A stretch of 64,000 nucleotides of DNA from JAEUQQ01 sp963697285 (lineage in GTDB: Bacteria > Acidobacteriota > Vicinamibacteria > Vicinamibacterales > JAFNAJ01). The notes under the pieces are model-generated. The model did not search any database and was not told where the DNA came from. It saw only the letters and a list, made by a program, of their open reading frames with translations. Numbering within the stretch: the stretch's first letter is position 1; every line of letters starts with the position of its first letter. Of the stretch, positions 48,266-57,005 are shown in pieces. Position numbers and translations under genes: made by a program. Location: positions 124,001-188,000 of the forward strand of contig CAVONI010000011.1 of assembly GCA_963697285.1 (NCBI GenBank), in the 5' to 3' direction.

Positions 48266-49024
48266 TTGCGTACGTTTGGCTACTGGGCTCTTGCCCTGCT
48301 GGGGCAAGGAGTGCCTGCGGCAGAAGGGGCAGCCGACCACGATGTACTCTCGCTGATCGCCCGGTCGGGGCCGGTCGCGAAAGCCGTGCTCCTGTTGCTG
48401 CTGCTGTTCTCGGTGGTCTCCTGGGCCATCACCCTCTACAAGTTGCGGGAATTCCGTAAAGCGCGCGTGCAGTCGGCGAGCTTCCTCGACGTCTTCCGGA
48501 AGAGCAGCAAGTTCTCCGAGGTGCAGGCCGTCTGCCGCACGCTGACCGACAGCCCCCTGGTCGGCATGTTCCAGGCAGGCTACGCCGAGATCACCGCGCA
48601 GGTTCGTCCTGTGGCGACGAACGACCCCAAGCCAGCCGCCATTCCGGCGCGTCCAACGCTCAAGAGTCTCGACGCGGTGGATCGCGCGTTGCTCCGCGCG
48701 TCATCGTCGGAACTCGGACGTCTCGAACGCCGGGTCGGATTCCTTGCGACGACGGCGAGCATCTCGCCGTTCATCGGATTGTTCGGGACCGTGTGGGGGA
48801 TCATGACCGCCTTCCAGTCGATCGGCCAGACCGGTTCGAGCAACCTCGCGGTCGTGGCGCCCGGCATTGCCGAAGCCCTCATCGCGACCGCCGCCGGGCT
48901 CTTCGCCGCGATCCCTGCCGTCTACGCGTACAACCACTTCACGCACGACGTGAAGGTGTTTGCATCCGAGATGGACGATTTCGCGCTGGAGTTCCTCAAC
49001 ATCTGCGAACGCAACTTCACGTAG
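48266..49024 (+). CDS. tolQ: TolQ/ExbB-type proton channel subunit
   Basis: A 252-residue inner-membrane protein with three membrane segments (about 38-58, 155-178 and 195-218), including GLFGTVWGIMTAF and the conserved EALIATAAGLFAAIPA. With TolR it converts proton flow into force on TolA. The start is TTG 48266, supported by GGAGG five bases upstream and by an N-terminus of normal length. It is the first gene of the tol-pal operon. ExbB is the alternative name; downstream tolB and pal decide for Tol. Confidence 0.93.
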   Translation: MRTFGYWALALLGQGVPAAEGAADHDVLSLIARSGPVAKAVLLLLLLFSVVSWAITLYKLREFRKARVQSASFLDVFRKSSKFSEVQAVCRTLTDSPLVGMFQAGYAEITAQVRPVATNDPKPAAIPARPTLKSLDAVDRALLRASSSELGRLERRVGFLATTASISPFIGLFGTVWGIMTAFQSIGQTGSSNLAVVAPGIAEALIATAAGLFAAIPAVYAYNHFTHDVKVFASEMDDFALEFLNICERNFT

Positions 49025-49031
49025 GCCGACC

Positions 49032-49499
49032 ATGCCAAAGGTCTCTCCTGCAGGAAGCGTATCGTCCGGACGGCGTGGACGAGGCCGTCGCGTCGCATCG
49101 TCGCTCTCCGAAATCAACGTGGTGCCGCTGGTTGACGTGATGCTGGTACTGCTGATCATCTTCATGGTCGCCGCGCCGATGATGCAACACGGGCTCGACG
49201 TGAACCTGCCCGTGTCGCGGCGTGCGCCGGAGCTCTCGGAGTCGCGCCTGTATGTGACCGTGCCCGCGAGCTTCGCCAGGGAGCGCGTCGTACGACTGAA
49301 CGACGACCGCGTCAGGATCGAGGCGCTGGGCGAGCGGGTGCGCCAGGCCTTGTTGAACCAGACCGAGAAGCAGGTCTTCCTGGCCGGCGACGGCGGCGTG
49401 ACGCTGCAGCAGTTGCTCGAGGTCATGGATCGCCTGAAGGAAGCCGGCGTCGAGCGCGTCGGCATTGTCGCCCGCACGCCGGGGCCGGGCTCGCGGTAG
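49032..49499 (+). CDS. tolR: TolR/ExbD-type proton channel subunit
   Basis: A 155-residue bitopic protein. A basic N-terminus precedes SEINVVPLVDVMLVLLIIFMV, where the Asp in the membrane helix is the proton-carrying residue. A periplasmic domain follows (about 60-150), ending in LLEVMDRLKEAGVERVGIV, the typical ExbD/TolR end. It lies 7 bp after tolQ and 6 bp before the next gene. Confidence 0.94.
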   Translation: MPKVSPAGSVSSGRRGRGRRVASSLSEINVVPLVDVMLVLLIIFMVAAPMMQHGLDVNLPVSRRAPELSESRLYVTVPASFARERVVRLNDDRVRIEALGERVRQALLNQTEKQVFLAGDGGVTLQQLLEVMDRLKEAGVERVGIVARTPGPGSR

Positions 49500-49505
49500 A
49501 TCGTC

Positions 49506-50324
49506 ATGCAGGACGCGGTCTCGCAGGTGCTCGCTGGGCGCGATCGAAGCGCCGACGGCTTCGGCACGATGCTGGTGTCGGCGACGGCCCTGCATGCGGC
49601 CCTTGTCGTCCTGATGGTCCTGTTTCCCCACGCGTGGGGCGCCCCGCCCGACACCCAGGAACGCGACGTCATGGTGATCAGCCTCGGGGGCGCGCCTGGT
49701 CCGCGTTCGGGAGGCATGACCCCGATGGGGGGACGTCCCGTGCAGGAGGTGGCGCCTGCCCCAGCACGTCCAGAACCTGTCAGGCCACCGGCCGCGAAAG
49801 CTCCGGAGATGATCGAACCCCTGGCCAAGGCGACGCCGCCCAAGCCTGCGCCTCCGAAGCCGGCCGTGCCGAAGCCTGCGCCGACGCCGGCGGCGCCCCG
49901 CGAGTCGCTCGCGTCCGTCGCGTCGAAGGCGCCTCCCGTGCGGGGGGAACAGCTGCAACAAGGGTCGGCCGTTGCGCAGACAGGTGGCGCGGGCATCGGG
50001 CTTGGCCTCTCGACGGGCGGCGGGGGCACCGGCGGCGAGATCAACGTGGGCGACTTCTGTTGCCCCGAGTACCTCCAGACACTGCTGGAACTCATCCAGC
50101 GGGGCTGGAATTCGAAGCATCAGATCGCGGGCACGACCGCGATCCGGTTTACGATTGCACGGTCGGGCGCGGTGTCTGATGTCGAGGTGGCGAAGGCGAG
50201 CGGCTTCACGGTGCTCGACTTCGCGGCGCAGCGGGCGGTCCTGACTGCGCGATTCCCACCTCTGCCCGTCGCCTATCGCAATCCGACTTTGACTCTGACG
50301 ATCAACTTCCAGTATCAGCGCTGA
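49506..50324 (+). CDS. tolA: TolA/TonB-type energy transducer with TonB C-terminal domain
   Basis: A 272-residue bitopic protein. The membrane helix (about 23-44) is followed by a long Pro/Lys/Ala-rich periplasmic spacer (about 75-135), a Gly-rich stretch, and a TonB-type C-terminal domain (about 180-272: TAIRFTIARSGAVSDVEVAKASGF, LDFAAQRAVLTARFPPLP). Two adjacent cysteines occur at the domain start (DFCCPEY). TolA links TolQR to TolB/Pal. The C-terminal fold is TonB-like, but operon position supports the TolA role. Its stop overlaps the tolB ATG (TGATG). Confidence 0.87.
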   Translation: MQDAVSQVLAGRDRSADGFGTMLVSATALHAALVVLMVLFPHAWGAPPDTQERDVMVISLGGAPGPRSGGMTPMGGRPVQEVAPAPARPEPVRPPAAKAPEMIEPLAKATPPKPAPPKPAVPKPAPTPAAPRESLASVASKAPPVRGEQLQQGSAVAQTGGAGIGLGLSTGGGGTGGEINVGDFCCPEYLQTLLELIQRGWNSKHQIAGTTAIRFTIARSGAVSDVEVAKASGFTVLDFAAQRAVLTARFPPLPVAYRNPTLTLTINFQYQR

Positions 50325-51703
50325 TGCCGATCCGTCCTTCCCGCCTGGCCCCCATCGGGGCTGCCCTGCTCGCCGTCGCCGCCTTGTCGACGTCGACCCC
50401 GCGCGGCCAGCAACCGCCGCCCACCCAGCAGCCGAGTGAATTCGAGCTGACGATCAGCGGCGAGCCCGGGACGCCGCCGAAGTTCGCGGTGCCCGACTTC
50501 GTGGCGCTCTCGAGCGATCCCGAGACGCAGGCCGCGGCCAGGACCATCGCGGCGGTGCTCTGGGACGACCTGATGTTCGAGCGCGAGTTCTACATGATCC
50601 CGCGCGACACCTACGGATCGATTCCGGCGGCGAAGTCGTTCCAGGAGGTGCCCTTCGACCGCTGGCGCGAACTTGGTGCAGACGGCGTCGTCATCGGACT
50701 CGTGCAGCGCTCGGGCACCGGCGTGTCGGTACAGGTCCGCGTGTTCAACGTGCGGACGCGCGCGTCGGTCTTCGCGAAGGAATACAGCGGCTCCGCGACC
50801 AACCCGCGCCTCTACGCCCACACGGTCGCCGACGAAGTGCACCAGCAGCAGCGCGGCCTGCGCGGAGTGGCACGCACGAAGCTGACGTTCTCGTCTGACC
50901 GCGACGGCGAGCGGATGGCGGGCGGCGTGCCGAACCGCAACATCAAGGAGATCTACGTCAGCGACTACGATGGGGCGAACCAGCGGCGGGTCACCGTGAC
51001 GCGCGCGCTCAACATCTTTCCCGTGTGGTCGGCCGACGGACGCGCGCTGGCATACACGTCGTACCGCCGTAACAACAGCCCCGACATCTTCATCTCGTCG
51101 ATCTTCCAGGGCACGCCGCCCGAAACGCCGTTGCGCGGCGTCGCGCAGAACTGGCTGGCGAGCTGGTCGCCCGACGGGACGCGCATCGCGTTCACGTCGA
51201 ATCGCGACGGCAACGCCGAGCTGTACGTGATGAACCGCGACGGCAGCAACGTGCGCCGGCTGACGAATCATCCGTCGGTCGACACGACGCCGACCTGGTC
51301 ACCCGGTGGCAACGAGATCGCCTTCACGTCGGATCGATCGGGAGCGCCGCAGATCTACCTGATCCCGGCGGACGGCGGTGTTGCCCCAAGGCGCATCACC
51401 ACGGAGTCGTATGCCGATCGGGCGACGTGGGCGCCGGCGCCGTACAACGAGATCGCCTACGCGGCCCGAACCGGCCGCGGGTACGACATCCGGATCTACG
51501 ACGTGGCGTCGGGCGAGCGCCGGCAGATCACCTTCGGGGAAGGCACCAACGAGAGCCCGGCGTTTTCGCCGAACGGCCGCCACCTTGCGTTCATGTCGAC
51601 GCGCCGGGGCAAGAGTCACATTTTCACGATCGGGCGCGACGGCAAGAACCTGCGCCAGATCACCACGTCGGGCAACAACTTCACGCCCGACTGGTCTCGC
51701 TAG
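50324..51703 (+). CDS. tolB: Tol-Pal system beta-propeller protein TolB
   Basis: A 459-residue periplasmic protein. After a signal peptide (about 1-28), an N-terminal anticodon-binding-like TolB domain (about 40-180, ending HTVADEVHQQQRG) is followed by a six-bladed propeller of PD40 repeats such as SPDGTRIAFTSNRDGNAELY and SPGGNEIAFTSDRSGAPQIY. TolB binds Pal and outer-membrane partners during division. The ATG overlaps the tolA stop, and pal follows after 9 bp. Confidence 0.95.
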   Translation: MPIRPSRLAPIGAALLAVAALSTSTPRGQQPPPTQQPSEFELTISGEPGTPPKFAVPDFVALSSDPETQAAARTIAAVLWDDLMFEREFYMIPRDTYGSIPAAKSFQEVPFDRWRELGADGVVIGLVQRSGTGVSVQVRVFNVRTRASVFAKEYSGSATNPRLYAHTVADEVHQQQRGLRGVARTKLTFSSDRDGERMAGGVPNRNIKEIYVSDYDGANQRRVTVTRALNIFPVWSADGRALAYTSYRRNNSPDIFISSIFQGTPPETPLRGVAQNWLASWSPDGTRIAFTSNRDGNAELYVMNRDGSNVRRLTNHPSVDTTPTWSPGGNEIAFTSDRSGAPQIYLIPADGGVAPRRITTESYADRATWAPAPYNEIAYAARTGRGYDIRIYDVASGERRQITFGEGTNESPAFSPNGRHLAFMSTRRGKSHIFTIGRDGKNLRQITTSGNNFTPDWSR

Positions 51704-51712
51704 AGGATACCC

Positions 51713-52333
51713 ATGACTGCGTCCACCTCCCCGGCGGTTTCGAACCGCGGCCGTCGCGCTGCGATGGCCCTCGTCCTCGCCCTGGCGCTCCTCGGCAGCG
51801 CGTGCGGCAAGAAGCAGCCGCCGATCGCACGCCCAATCCCGCCACCGCCACCACCGGCGGGGGCTGCGACCTCATCAGCCACCACGCCGCGTCCGCCTGC
51901 GCCCCCGGAACCCGTGCGCGAGACGCCCCCGCCGCAGCCGGCCCTTCCCGAGGAAGGTAATTTGGGCTCACGGTCACTCGATGACCTGAACCGCGAGTCG
52001 CCGTTCCAGGCTGTCTTCTTCGGCTTCGACAGCGCCGAGGTCGACCAGGCCGGGCAGGCGGTGCTGTCGGCGAATGCCGAGATCATGAAGCGGTACAGTT
52101 CGTGGGTGATCACCGTCGAGGGGCATTGCGACGAGCGCGGCACGGCCGAGTACAATCTCGCCCTCGGCGAACGGCGCGCGCTGGCCGCGCGGAACTATCT
52201 CGTGTCGCTCGGGATTCCCAGCGAACGGCTGCGCACGGTGAGCTACGGGAAGGAATTCCCCTTCGACCCCGGCACGACCGAAGAGGCGTACGCGCGCAAT
52301 CGGCGGGCGCACTTCGTGGTCACGGCCAAGTAG
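51713..52333 (+). CDS. pal: Peptidoglycan-associated lipoprotein Pal
   Basis: A 206-residue outer-membrane lipoprotein. The signal ends LLGSAC, a Pro-rich linker follows (about 40-80), and the OmpA-like domain (about 95-206) has the peptidoglycan-binding motif VEGHCDERGTAEYNLALGERRA and a conserved C-terminal NRRAHFVV. It ties the outer membrane to the wall and is the target of TolB. Confidence 0.96.
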   Translation: MTASTSPAVSNRGRRAAMALVLALALLGSACGKKQPPIARPIPPPPPPAGAATSSATTPRPPAPPEPVRETPPPQPALPEEGNLGSRSLDDLNRESPFQAVFFGFDSAEVDQAGQAVLSANAEIMKRYSSWVITVEGHCDERGTAEYNLALGERRALAARNYLVSLGIPSERLRTVSYGKEFPFDPGTTEEAYARNRRAHFVVTAK

Positions 52334-52345
52334 CGGGAGGCACCG

Positions 52346-53215
52346 ATGCAGCGCACGCGCATGTCAGTGGGTCTCGGACGGCCTCGCTACGTTGCGGCCA
52401 TCGCCGCGGCACTCCTCGTCGTCCTCGCATGGCGGCCCATCGAGGCGGCCAGTCGCGAGCAGCAGCAACTGATGGCCGACATGCGGATGCTGCAGGAGCA
52501 GAACCAGCAGCTGCAACTGGCGATGGCGTCGCTCAACGACGTGATCAAGGCGCTCAACACGCGCCTCGACGAGCAGGCAGCGGCCGATCGCAAGGTCTCG
52601 GCCGACCAGAAAGTGGTCATCGATACCCTCGCGGCCGACGTGCGCGTCGTCAAGGAGAAACTCGACGACACCAACGTGCGCATCTCGAGGGCCTCGCAGG
52701 AAATCGAAGCCCTGCGTACCGCCATCCCACAGATGATGGCGCCTCCGACGGTTGACGCCGAGACCGGGGCGACGACTTCGCCTGAGGGTACCCAGTTGCC
52801 GGCCACGACGGCGGCGACGAGCACGGCCGGCTTGTCGCCGCAGAAGCTGTACGACACGGCGTATGCCGACTACACGTCGGGTCAATGGAAGCTGGCGATC
52901 ACGGGGTTCGAGACGTTCATCAAGGCGTTCCCCCGCTCGGAACTCGCCGACGACGCGCAGTACTACATCGGCGAGACGTTGTCGCTCGACGGGCGCGACG
53001 CCGAGGCGCTGGGCGCGTATGATCGGTTGATCGCGACGTATCCTGGCGGCGACTTCGTCCCCAAGGGGTATTACAAGCGCGGCCTCGTGCTCGAGCGCCT
53101 GGGGCAGCGCGATCGCGCGAAGGAGTCGTGGGAAACCCTCGTCGCCAAGTTCCCCGACAGCGACGACGCGCGACTGGCGAAACAGAAACTGGTGCTTTTG
53201 TCACGCAGCCGCTGA
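52346..53215 (+). CDS. cpoB: Cell division coordinator CpoB (YbgF)
   Basis: A 289-residue periplasmic protein. A signal peptide (to about 35) precedes a long coiled coil that would trimerise (about 38-130), a linker, and TPR repeats (about 165-289) including LYDTAYADYTSGQWKLAITGFETF and DDAQYYIGETL. CpoB couples Tol-Pal to septal peptidoglycan synthesis. It is the last tol-pal gene, 12 bp after pal and 24 bp before ssb. Confidence 0.92.
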   Translation: MQRTRMSVGLGRPRYVAAIAAALLVVLAWRPIEAASREQQQLMADMRMLQEQNQQLQLAMASLNDVIKALNTRLDEQAAADRKVSADQKVVIDTLAADVRVVKEKLDDTNVRISRASQEIEALRTAIPQMMAPPTVDAETGATTSPEGTQLPATTAATSTAGLSPQKLYDTAYADYTSGQWKLAITGFETFIKAFPRSELADDAQYYIGETLSLDGRDAEALGAYDRLIATYPGGDFVPKGYYKRGLVLERLGQRDRAKESWETLVAKFPDSDDARLAKQKLVLLSRSR

Positions 53216-53239
53216 GGCTGGCGTCGAAGGACGGATCTC

Positions 53240-53698
53240 ATGGGCAGTGTCAACAAGGCCATCCTGGTCGGCAATCTCGGGCGCGACGCCGAGACGACGG
53301 TCACGTCAAAGGGCTTCAGCATCGCGCGATTCAGCCTGGCGACGACGCATCGGCGCAAGAACGCGCAGAGTGGCGAGTGGGAAGATCGGACGGAGTGGCA
53401 CAAGGTCGTGATCCTCGGCAAGCAGGCCGAGTCACTGCGCGACTACCTCAAGAAGGGCAAGCAGATCTACGTCGACGGCCGCATCGAGACGCGCAGCTGG
53501 GACGACAAGGACGGCCAGAAGAAATACATGACCGAGATCATCGCCGAGACGGTGCAGTTGCTTGGCGGCGGCGGTGGTGGCGGTGGCGCGAAGTCGGGCC
53601 GTTCCGGCGGCGACGACTACGACTACGGTGGCGGTGGCGCGACAGGTGGCGGCGACTTCGCCCAGTCGCCTCCACCGGACGACGACGTCCCGTTCTGA
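53240..53698 (+). CDS. ssb: Single-stranded DNA-binding protein
   Basis: A 152-residue SSB. The OB fold (about 1-110) opens MGSVNKAILVGNLGRDAE, followed by FSLATTHRRKN and WHKVVILGKQAE. A Gly-rich flexible linker (about 112-140) precedes the acidic DDDVPF tip that recruits repair and replication partners. The location directly after tol-pal is unusual compared with the common rpsF-ssb-rpsR setting. It may be transcribed with the operon. Confidence 0.96.
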   Translation: MGSVNKAILVGNLGRDAETTVTSKGFSIARFSLATTHRRKNAQSGEWEDRTEWHKVVILGKQAESLRDYLKKGKQIYVDGRIETRSWDDKDGQKKYMTEIIAETVQLLGGGGGGGGAKSGRSGGDDYDYGGGGATGGGDFAQSPPPDDDVPF

Positions 53699-53707
53699 CG
53701 CCTGATC

Positions 53708-53757
53708 TCGAGCGGGCGGCGCGTGCCTGCTTCCTGGCGCGCGACGTCACCGCTCGA
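53708..53757. terminator. Inverted repeat between convergent ssb and ptsH
   Basis: TCGAGCGG (53708-53715) and CCGCTCGA (53750-53757) are perfect complements around a GC-rich loop that can itself pair. It lies in the 75-bp gap between convergent genes, consistent with a bidirectional terminator lacking a T tract. Confidence 0.4.
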
Positions 53758-53773
53758 CGGCCGCGGCCCGGTG

Positions 53774-54049
53774 CTATCCCCCGTCGCCGTCGTCGAATCC
53801 GCGTTCCACCAGTGCTGCCAACGCCTCTATGGCGTCAGCCTCGTCGGGCCCGTCGGCCGTCACGTTGACCGTGGCGCCCGACGCCGCCGAGATCACCAGT
53901 AGTCCGAGGATGCTCTTGCCGTCGACCTGGCGGCCGTCGCGGTCGATCTTGACGCTCGCCACAAATGTCCCCGCCAGCCGGGCGAACTTCGCGGCCGCGC
54001 GTGCGTGCAGGCCCAGTGGATTCACGATGACGAGCGAGCGCTGCTGCAT
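53774..54049 (-). CDS. ptsH: Phosphocarrier protein HPr
   Basis: A 91-residue HPr. His15 in NPLGLHARAAAKF accepts phosphate from enzyme I, and Ser46 in GKSILGLL is the site used by HPr kinase, which is encoded nearby. Both residues are in the standard positions, so HPr can be under both controls. It overlaps the EIIA gene by 1 bp. Enzyme I is not in the window; in related clusters it often follows here, but the next gene is convergent ssb. Confidence 0.95.
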   Translation of the reverse strand: MQQRSLVIVNPLGLHARAAAKFARLAGTFVASVKIDRDGRQVDGKSILGLLVISAASGATVNVTADGPDEADAIEALAALVERGFDDGDGG

Positions 54050-54495
54050 CAGGCGCCTGCCCCGGCCGGCCGCGTGTCGATGAGGTCAGCAGGCACCCAG
54101 ATGGCCGCGCGCCCACACTCGCTCAGCGTGCGCGCGATCTCCCGCAGGTCGGTGCGCTCGCCCCGCAGGTTGGCGAACTTGATCAGCATCGGAAGGTTGA
54201 CCCCCGTGACGAGCTCGACACGCCGGTTCGCGAGGAACGTCATCGCGAGGTTCGAGGGCGTGCCGCCGAACATGTCGGTCATGATGAGTACGCCACTCGA
54301 GGCAGGATGCTTCGCGATGGCATCGGCGATGAGCTGACGGGCCGTCTCGGCGTTGTCGTGCCAGCCTATCGACACGGCCGTGGCGTTCGCGATCGTGCCG
54401 GCAATCATCTCTGCCGCGTTGAGCAATTCGGTGGCGAGTTGCCCATGGCTGATGACGATCAAACCCAAGCCGTGGGTGTCTGCGCGTTCAGGCAT
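54049..54495 (-). CDS. PTS EIIA component, mannose/fructose (EIIA-Man) family
   Basis: A 148-residue EIIA-Man-fold protein with the phospho-acceptor His17 in IVISHGQLATELL, then VLIMTDMFGGTPSNLAM and VTGVNLPMLIKF. No EIIB, EIIC or EIID gene is present, so it probably has a regulatory role, as described for incomplete PTS sets in other diderms. The start at ATG 54495 gives the normal N-terminus. It lies 11 bp after rapZ. Confidence 0.9.
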   Translation of the reverse strand: MPERADTHGLGLIVISHGQLATELLNAAEMIAGTIANATAVSIGWHDNAETARQLIADAIAKHPASSGVLIMTDMFGGTPSNLAMTFLANRRVELVTGVNLPMLIKFANLRGERTDLREIARTLSECGRAAIWVPADLIDTRPAGAGA

Positions 54496-54506
54496 GACTC
54501 CCTCCC

Positions 54507-55424
54507 CTACTCCGCCCCGAGATCGCGGTGCCGGACACGAAGCCGGATCCCGGCGACGTCGTGCAAGCGTTGCTTGAGCGTCTCGGCAACATACACCGAA
54601 CGATGTCGGCCGCCGGTACAGCCGATCGCGACGGTCACGTAGCTCTTGCCCTCGCCCGCGTACCGGGGCAGGAGGAATCGCAGCAGGTGCTCGGTGCGCG
54701 CGAGAAACTCGTTCGTGTCGTCGAACTGCTCGAGATACGTGATGATGCGGGCGTCGCGGCCGTTCCTGGCCCGCAGCCCGGGCACGAAGTGCGGGTTCGG
54801 CAGGAACCGCACGTCGAACACGAGGTCGGACTCGGCAGGCAGCCCGTGCTTGAAGCCGAAGCTCAGGAACGTCACGGCTGGCGTATGCGACCCGCGACCG
54901 CCCTGCGTCAGGTTCATGATGGCGGCGCGAAGCTCGTGCACCGTCAGGTCGGTCGTGTCGATGTGCACGTCGGCCAGCAGGCGGATCTGCTTCAACCGCC
55001 GCCGTTCTTCGTGGATGCCTTCGATGGCCGACTGGTCGGGCGCCAGCGGGTGTGGCCGGCGCGTCTCGCTGAACCGCCGCACCAGGGTCGCATCCGAGGC
55101 GTCGAGAAAGATCAGCCGTGGGTGGACGCCGGGCCGCTTCATCAGCTGGCGGTACATCTTCGGGAACTGCGCCAACTGCGCGCCTTCGCGGACGTCCACC
55201 ACCACTGCCGCTCGCGCGATCTCGGAGCCGACCCGCAGGGTCAGGTCGGTGAGCGTGGGGATCAGGGCGACCGGCAGGTTGTCGACGCAGTAGAACCCGA
55301 GGTCCTCGAGTGCCCTGATGGCCTGTGACTTTCCGGAGCCCGACAACCCGGTCAGGACGACGAGCCGCGTGTCGGTGCTGCGGCGTCCTGGGGGGATGCT
55401 CCTGGGCCGTCGCGGCGGCGTCAT
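54507..55424 (-). CDS. rapZ: RNase adapter / nucleotide-binding regulator RapZ
   Basis: A 305-residue YvcJ/RapZ P-loop protein. Walker A is GLSGSGKS (26-33), followed by GFYCVDNLP, IFLDASDATLVRRFSETRR and, in the C-terminal domain, SFGFKHGLP, DVRFLPNPH and AIGCTGGRHRSVYV. In E. coli it senses glucosamine-6-phosphate and controls glmS mRNA through RNase E; here the linkage to amino-sugar sensing is an inference. ATG 55424 overlaps the end of hprK. Confidence 0.95.
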   Translation of the reverse strand: MTPPRRPRSIPPGRRSTDTRLVVLTGLSGSGKSQAIRALEDLGFYCVDNLPVALIPTLTDLTLRVGSEIARAAVVVDVREGAQLAQFPKMYRQLMKRPGVHPRLIFLDASDATLVRRFSETRRPHPLAPDQSAIEGIHEERRRLKQIRLLADVHIDTTDLTVHELRAAIMNLTQGGRGSHTPAVTFLSFGFKHGLPAESDLVFDVRFLPNPHFVPGLRARNGRDARIITYLEQFDDTNEFLARTEHLLRFLLPRYAGEGKSYVTVAIGCTGGRHRSVYVAETLKQRLHDVAGIRLRVRHRDLGAE

Positions 55425-56410
55425 CGGTCGTCCTCGACCTCGTCGAACGGCTCCTCGGGCTCGTGATCGCGCAGCCGGCGATCGAACCGGTCGACGAGTT
55501 CCCTGGCTGCGTGGCGCCCCCGCGCGCGCAGCAACTGGTGCCGGGCGGCGACTTCGACCAGCATGGCCACATTGCGGCCGGGCGCGACCGGCATCCTGAC
55601 GAGGGGAATCGGCACACCAAGGAGCGGATACGTCGGCGTGTCGAGGCCGAGCCGATCGTACTCGGCGGCGACGTCCCATCGCTCGAGTTGCACGACCAGC
55701 TCGACGCGCTTCGACCGGCGCGTCGATGCGACACCGAACAGGTCGCGCACGTTGACGATGCCGATCCCGCGCAACTCCATGTGGTGCCGTGTCACCTCGG
55801 GGGCCGTCCCGATCACGACGCTCTCGGCACGCCGCCTGATCTCGACGGCGTCGTCGGCAACGAGGCGCTGTCCGCGGACGATCAGGTCGAGGGCGCACTC
55901 GCTCTTTCCGATTCCGCTCTCGCCCGTCAGCAACAGGCCGAGGCCAAGCACGTCGAGCAGCACGCCGTGCACGATCTCGCGTGGCGCGAGCCAGTCCTCG
56001 AGCAGGAACGTGATGCGTGCGATCGCCGTGGGCGCCGTCAGGGGCGTGCGGAGGACGGGCACACCGGCCCGCGTCGCCTCGTCGCACATCTCGACGGGTG
56101 CCGGCAGGGCGTTGGTGATCAGGACGCACGGGATGTCGTGCGCCATCACGCGCCGAAGGCTCTCGCGGCGCTGGTCGGGCTCGAGCGTGGCGAGATAGCT
56201 CACCTCGCTGTTGCCGAAGACCAGGACGCGGCCCGGCTGGAGGTAGCTGTCGAAGCCCGCGAGCGCCAGTCCGGTCTTCTGGATCGTCGCCAGCGTGATG
56301 GGCCGTGCCGTGCCGTGATGGCCGGCGACGATCTCGACGCGCAGCGTGTCGTGCGCGATTCGCGGGCTGAGCAGCGACGCGACGGTGACGTGCGGAGCGT
56401 AGACAGCCAT
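55421..56410 (-). CDS. hprK: HPr kinase/phosphorylase
   Basis: A 329-residue HprK that phosphorylates and dephosphorylates HPr at Ser46. The N-terminal domain (1-130) is followed by the kinase domain with Walker A GESGIGKS (163-170), LVADDAVEI and the signature MELRGIGIVNVRDLFG. It ends in a charged Glu/Asp/Arg tail. Its 3' end overlaps rapZ by 4 bp, and it lies 20 bp after hpf. Confidence 0.96.
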   Translation of the reverse strand: MAVYAPHVTVASLLSPRIAHDTLRVEIVAGHHGTARPITLATIQKTGLALAGFDSYLQPGRVLVFGNSEVSYLATLEPDQRRESLRRVMAHDIPCVLITNALPAPVEMCDEATRAGVPVLRTPLTAPTAIARITFLLEDWLAPREIVHGVLLDVLGLGLLLTGESGIGKSECALDLIVRGQRLVADDAVEIRRRAESVVIGTAPEVTRHHMELRGIGIVNVRDLFGVASTRRSKRVELVVQLERWDVAAEYDRLGLDTPTYPLLGVPIPLVRMPVAPGRNVAMLVEVAARHQLLRARGRHAARELVDRFDRRLRDHEPEEPFDEVEDDR

Positions 56411-56430
56411 CCCCGTGCGAGGCCGTCAGC

Positions 56431-56997
56431 CTAGCGGTCGGGCTCGGTCAACGCGACGTGGCCGTCGCCCCGCCGCTGCATGACGGCGACCCGTCCCGTA
56501 TCGGCGTTGCGGAACACGAGGAACGCGTCGTCGCCCCTGGTCAGACGCTCGGCCGCGGCGTCAATCGTCAGCGACCGGATGGCCGTCCTCGACCGGTACA
56601 CGCGGGGTTTCGACCACGTGGCCGCGTCGGCAGGGGCGGGCGGCACGACGGGCGCCTCGCCGGCGGCCACCAGGCCCAGCGCGCCCCGCCCCACGGCCCG
56701 ACGCTTCCGCGTGGTCCACTTGCCCTTGACCTTCTGCGCCTGCATGACCAGGCGTTCGGCAGCCGACTTGACCGACGCCGGCCACGTCGGCCCGCGCCCC
56801 ACGCCCGTCAGGACGTGATCGCCGCGCATGTGCAGCGTGATGTCGGTCAGGTTCTCGTGACGTTCTCCGCTGACGACCACCTGGGCCGACACGATCGCGT
56901 CGCCCACCAGGCGATCCACCTTGGCCAGGTGACGCGACACCAGTTGCCGAAGACCAGCAGACACAGAGACGTTACGTCCGGTGAGTGTAGTGCGCAT
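56431..56997 (-). CDS. hpf: Long-form ribosome hibernation promoting factor
   Basis: A 188-residue long HPF. The N-terminal ribosome-binding domain (about 1-100) has VVVSGERHENLTDITLHMRG and AAERLVMQAQKVKGKWTTRKRR. A linker leads to the C-terminal dimerisation domain (about 130-188, KPRVYRSRTAIRSLTIDAA and DDAFLVFRNADTGRVAVMQR), which allows 100S ribosome formation by one protein. It sits between rpoN and hprK, the classical rpoN-downstream order. Confidence 0.94.
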   Translation of the reverse strand: MRTTLTGRNVSVSAGLRQLVSRHLAKVDRLVGDAIVSAQVVVSGERHENLTDITLHMRGDHVLTGVGRGPTWPASVKSAAERLVMQAQKVKGKWTTRKRRAVGRGALGLVAAGEAPVVPPAPADAATWSKPRVYRSRTAIRSLTIDAAAERLTRGDDAFLVFRNADTGRVAVMQRRGDGHVALTEPDR

Positions 56998-57005
56998 CGT
57001 CGCCC

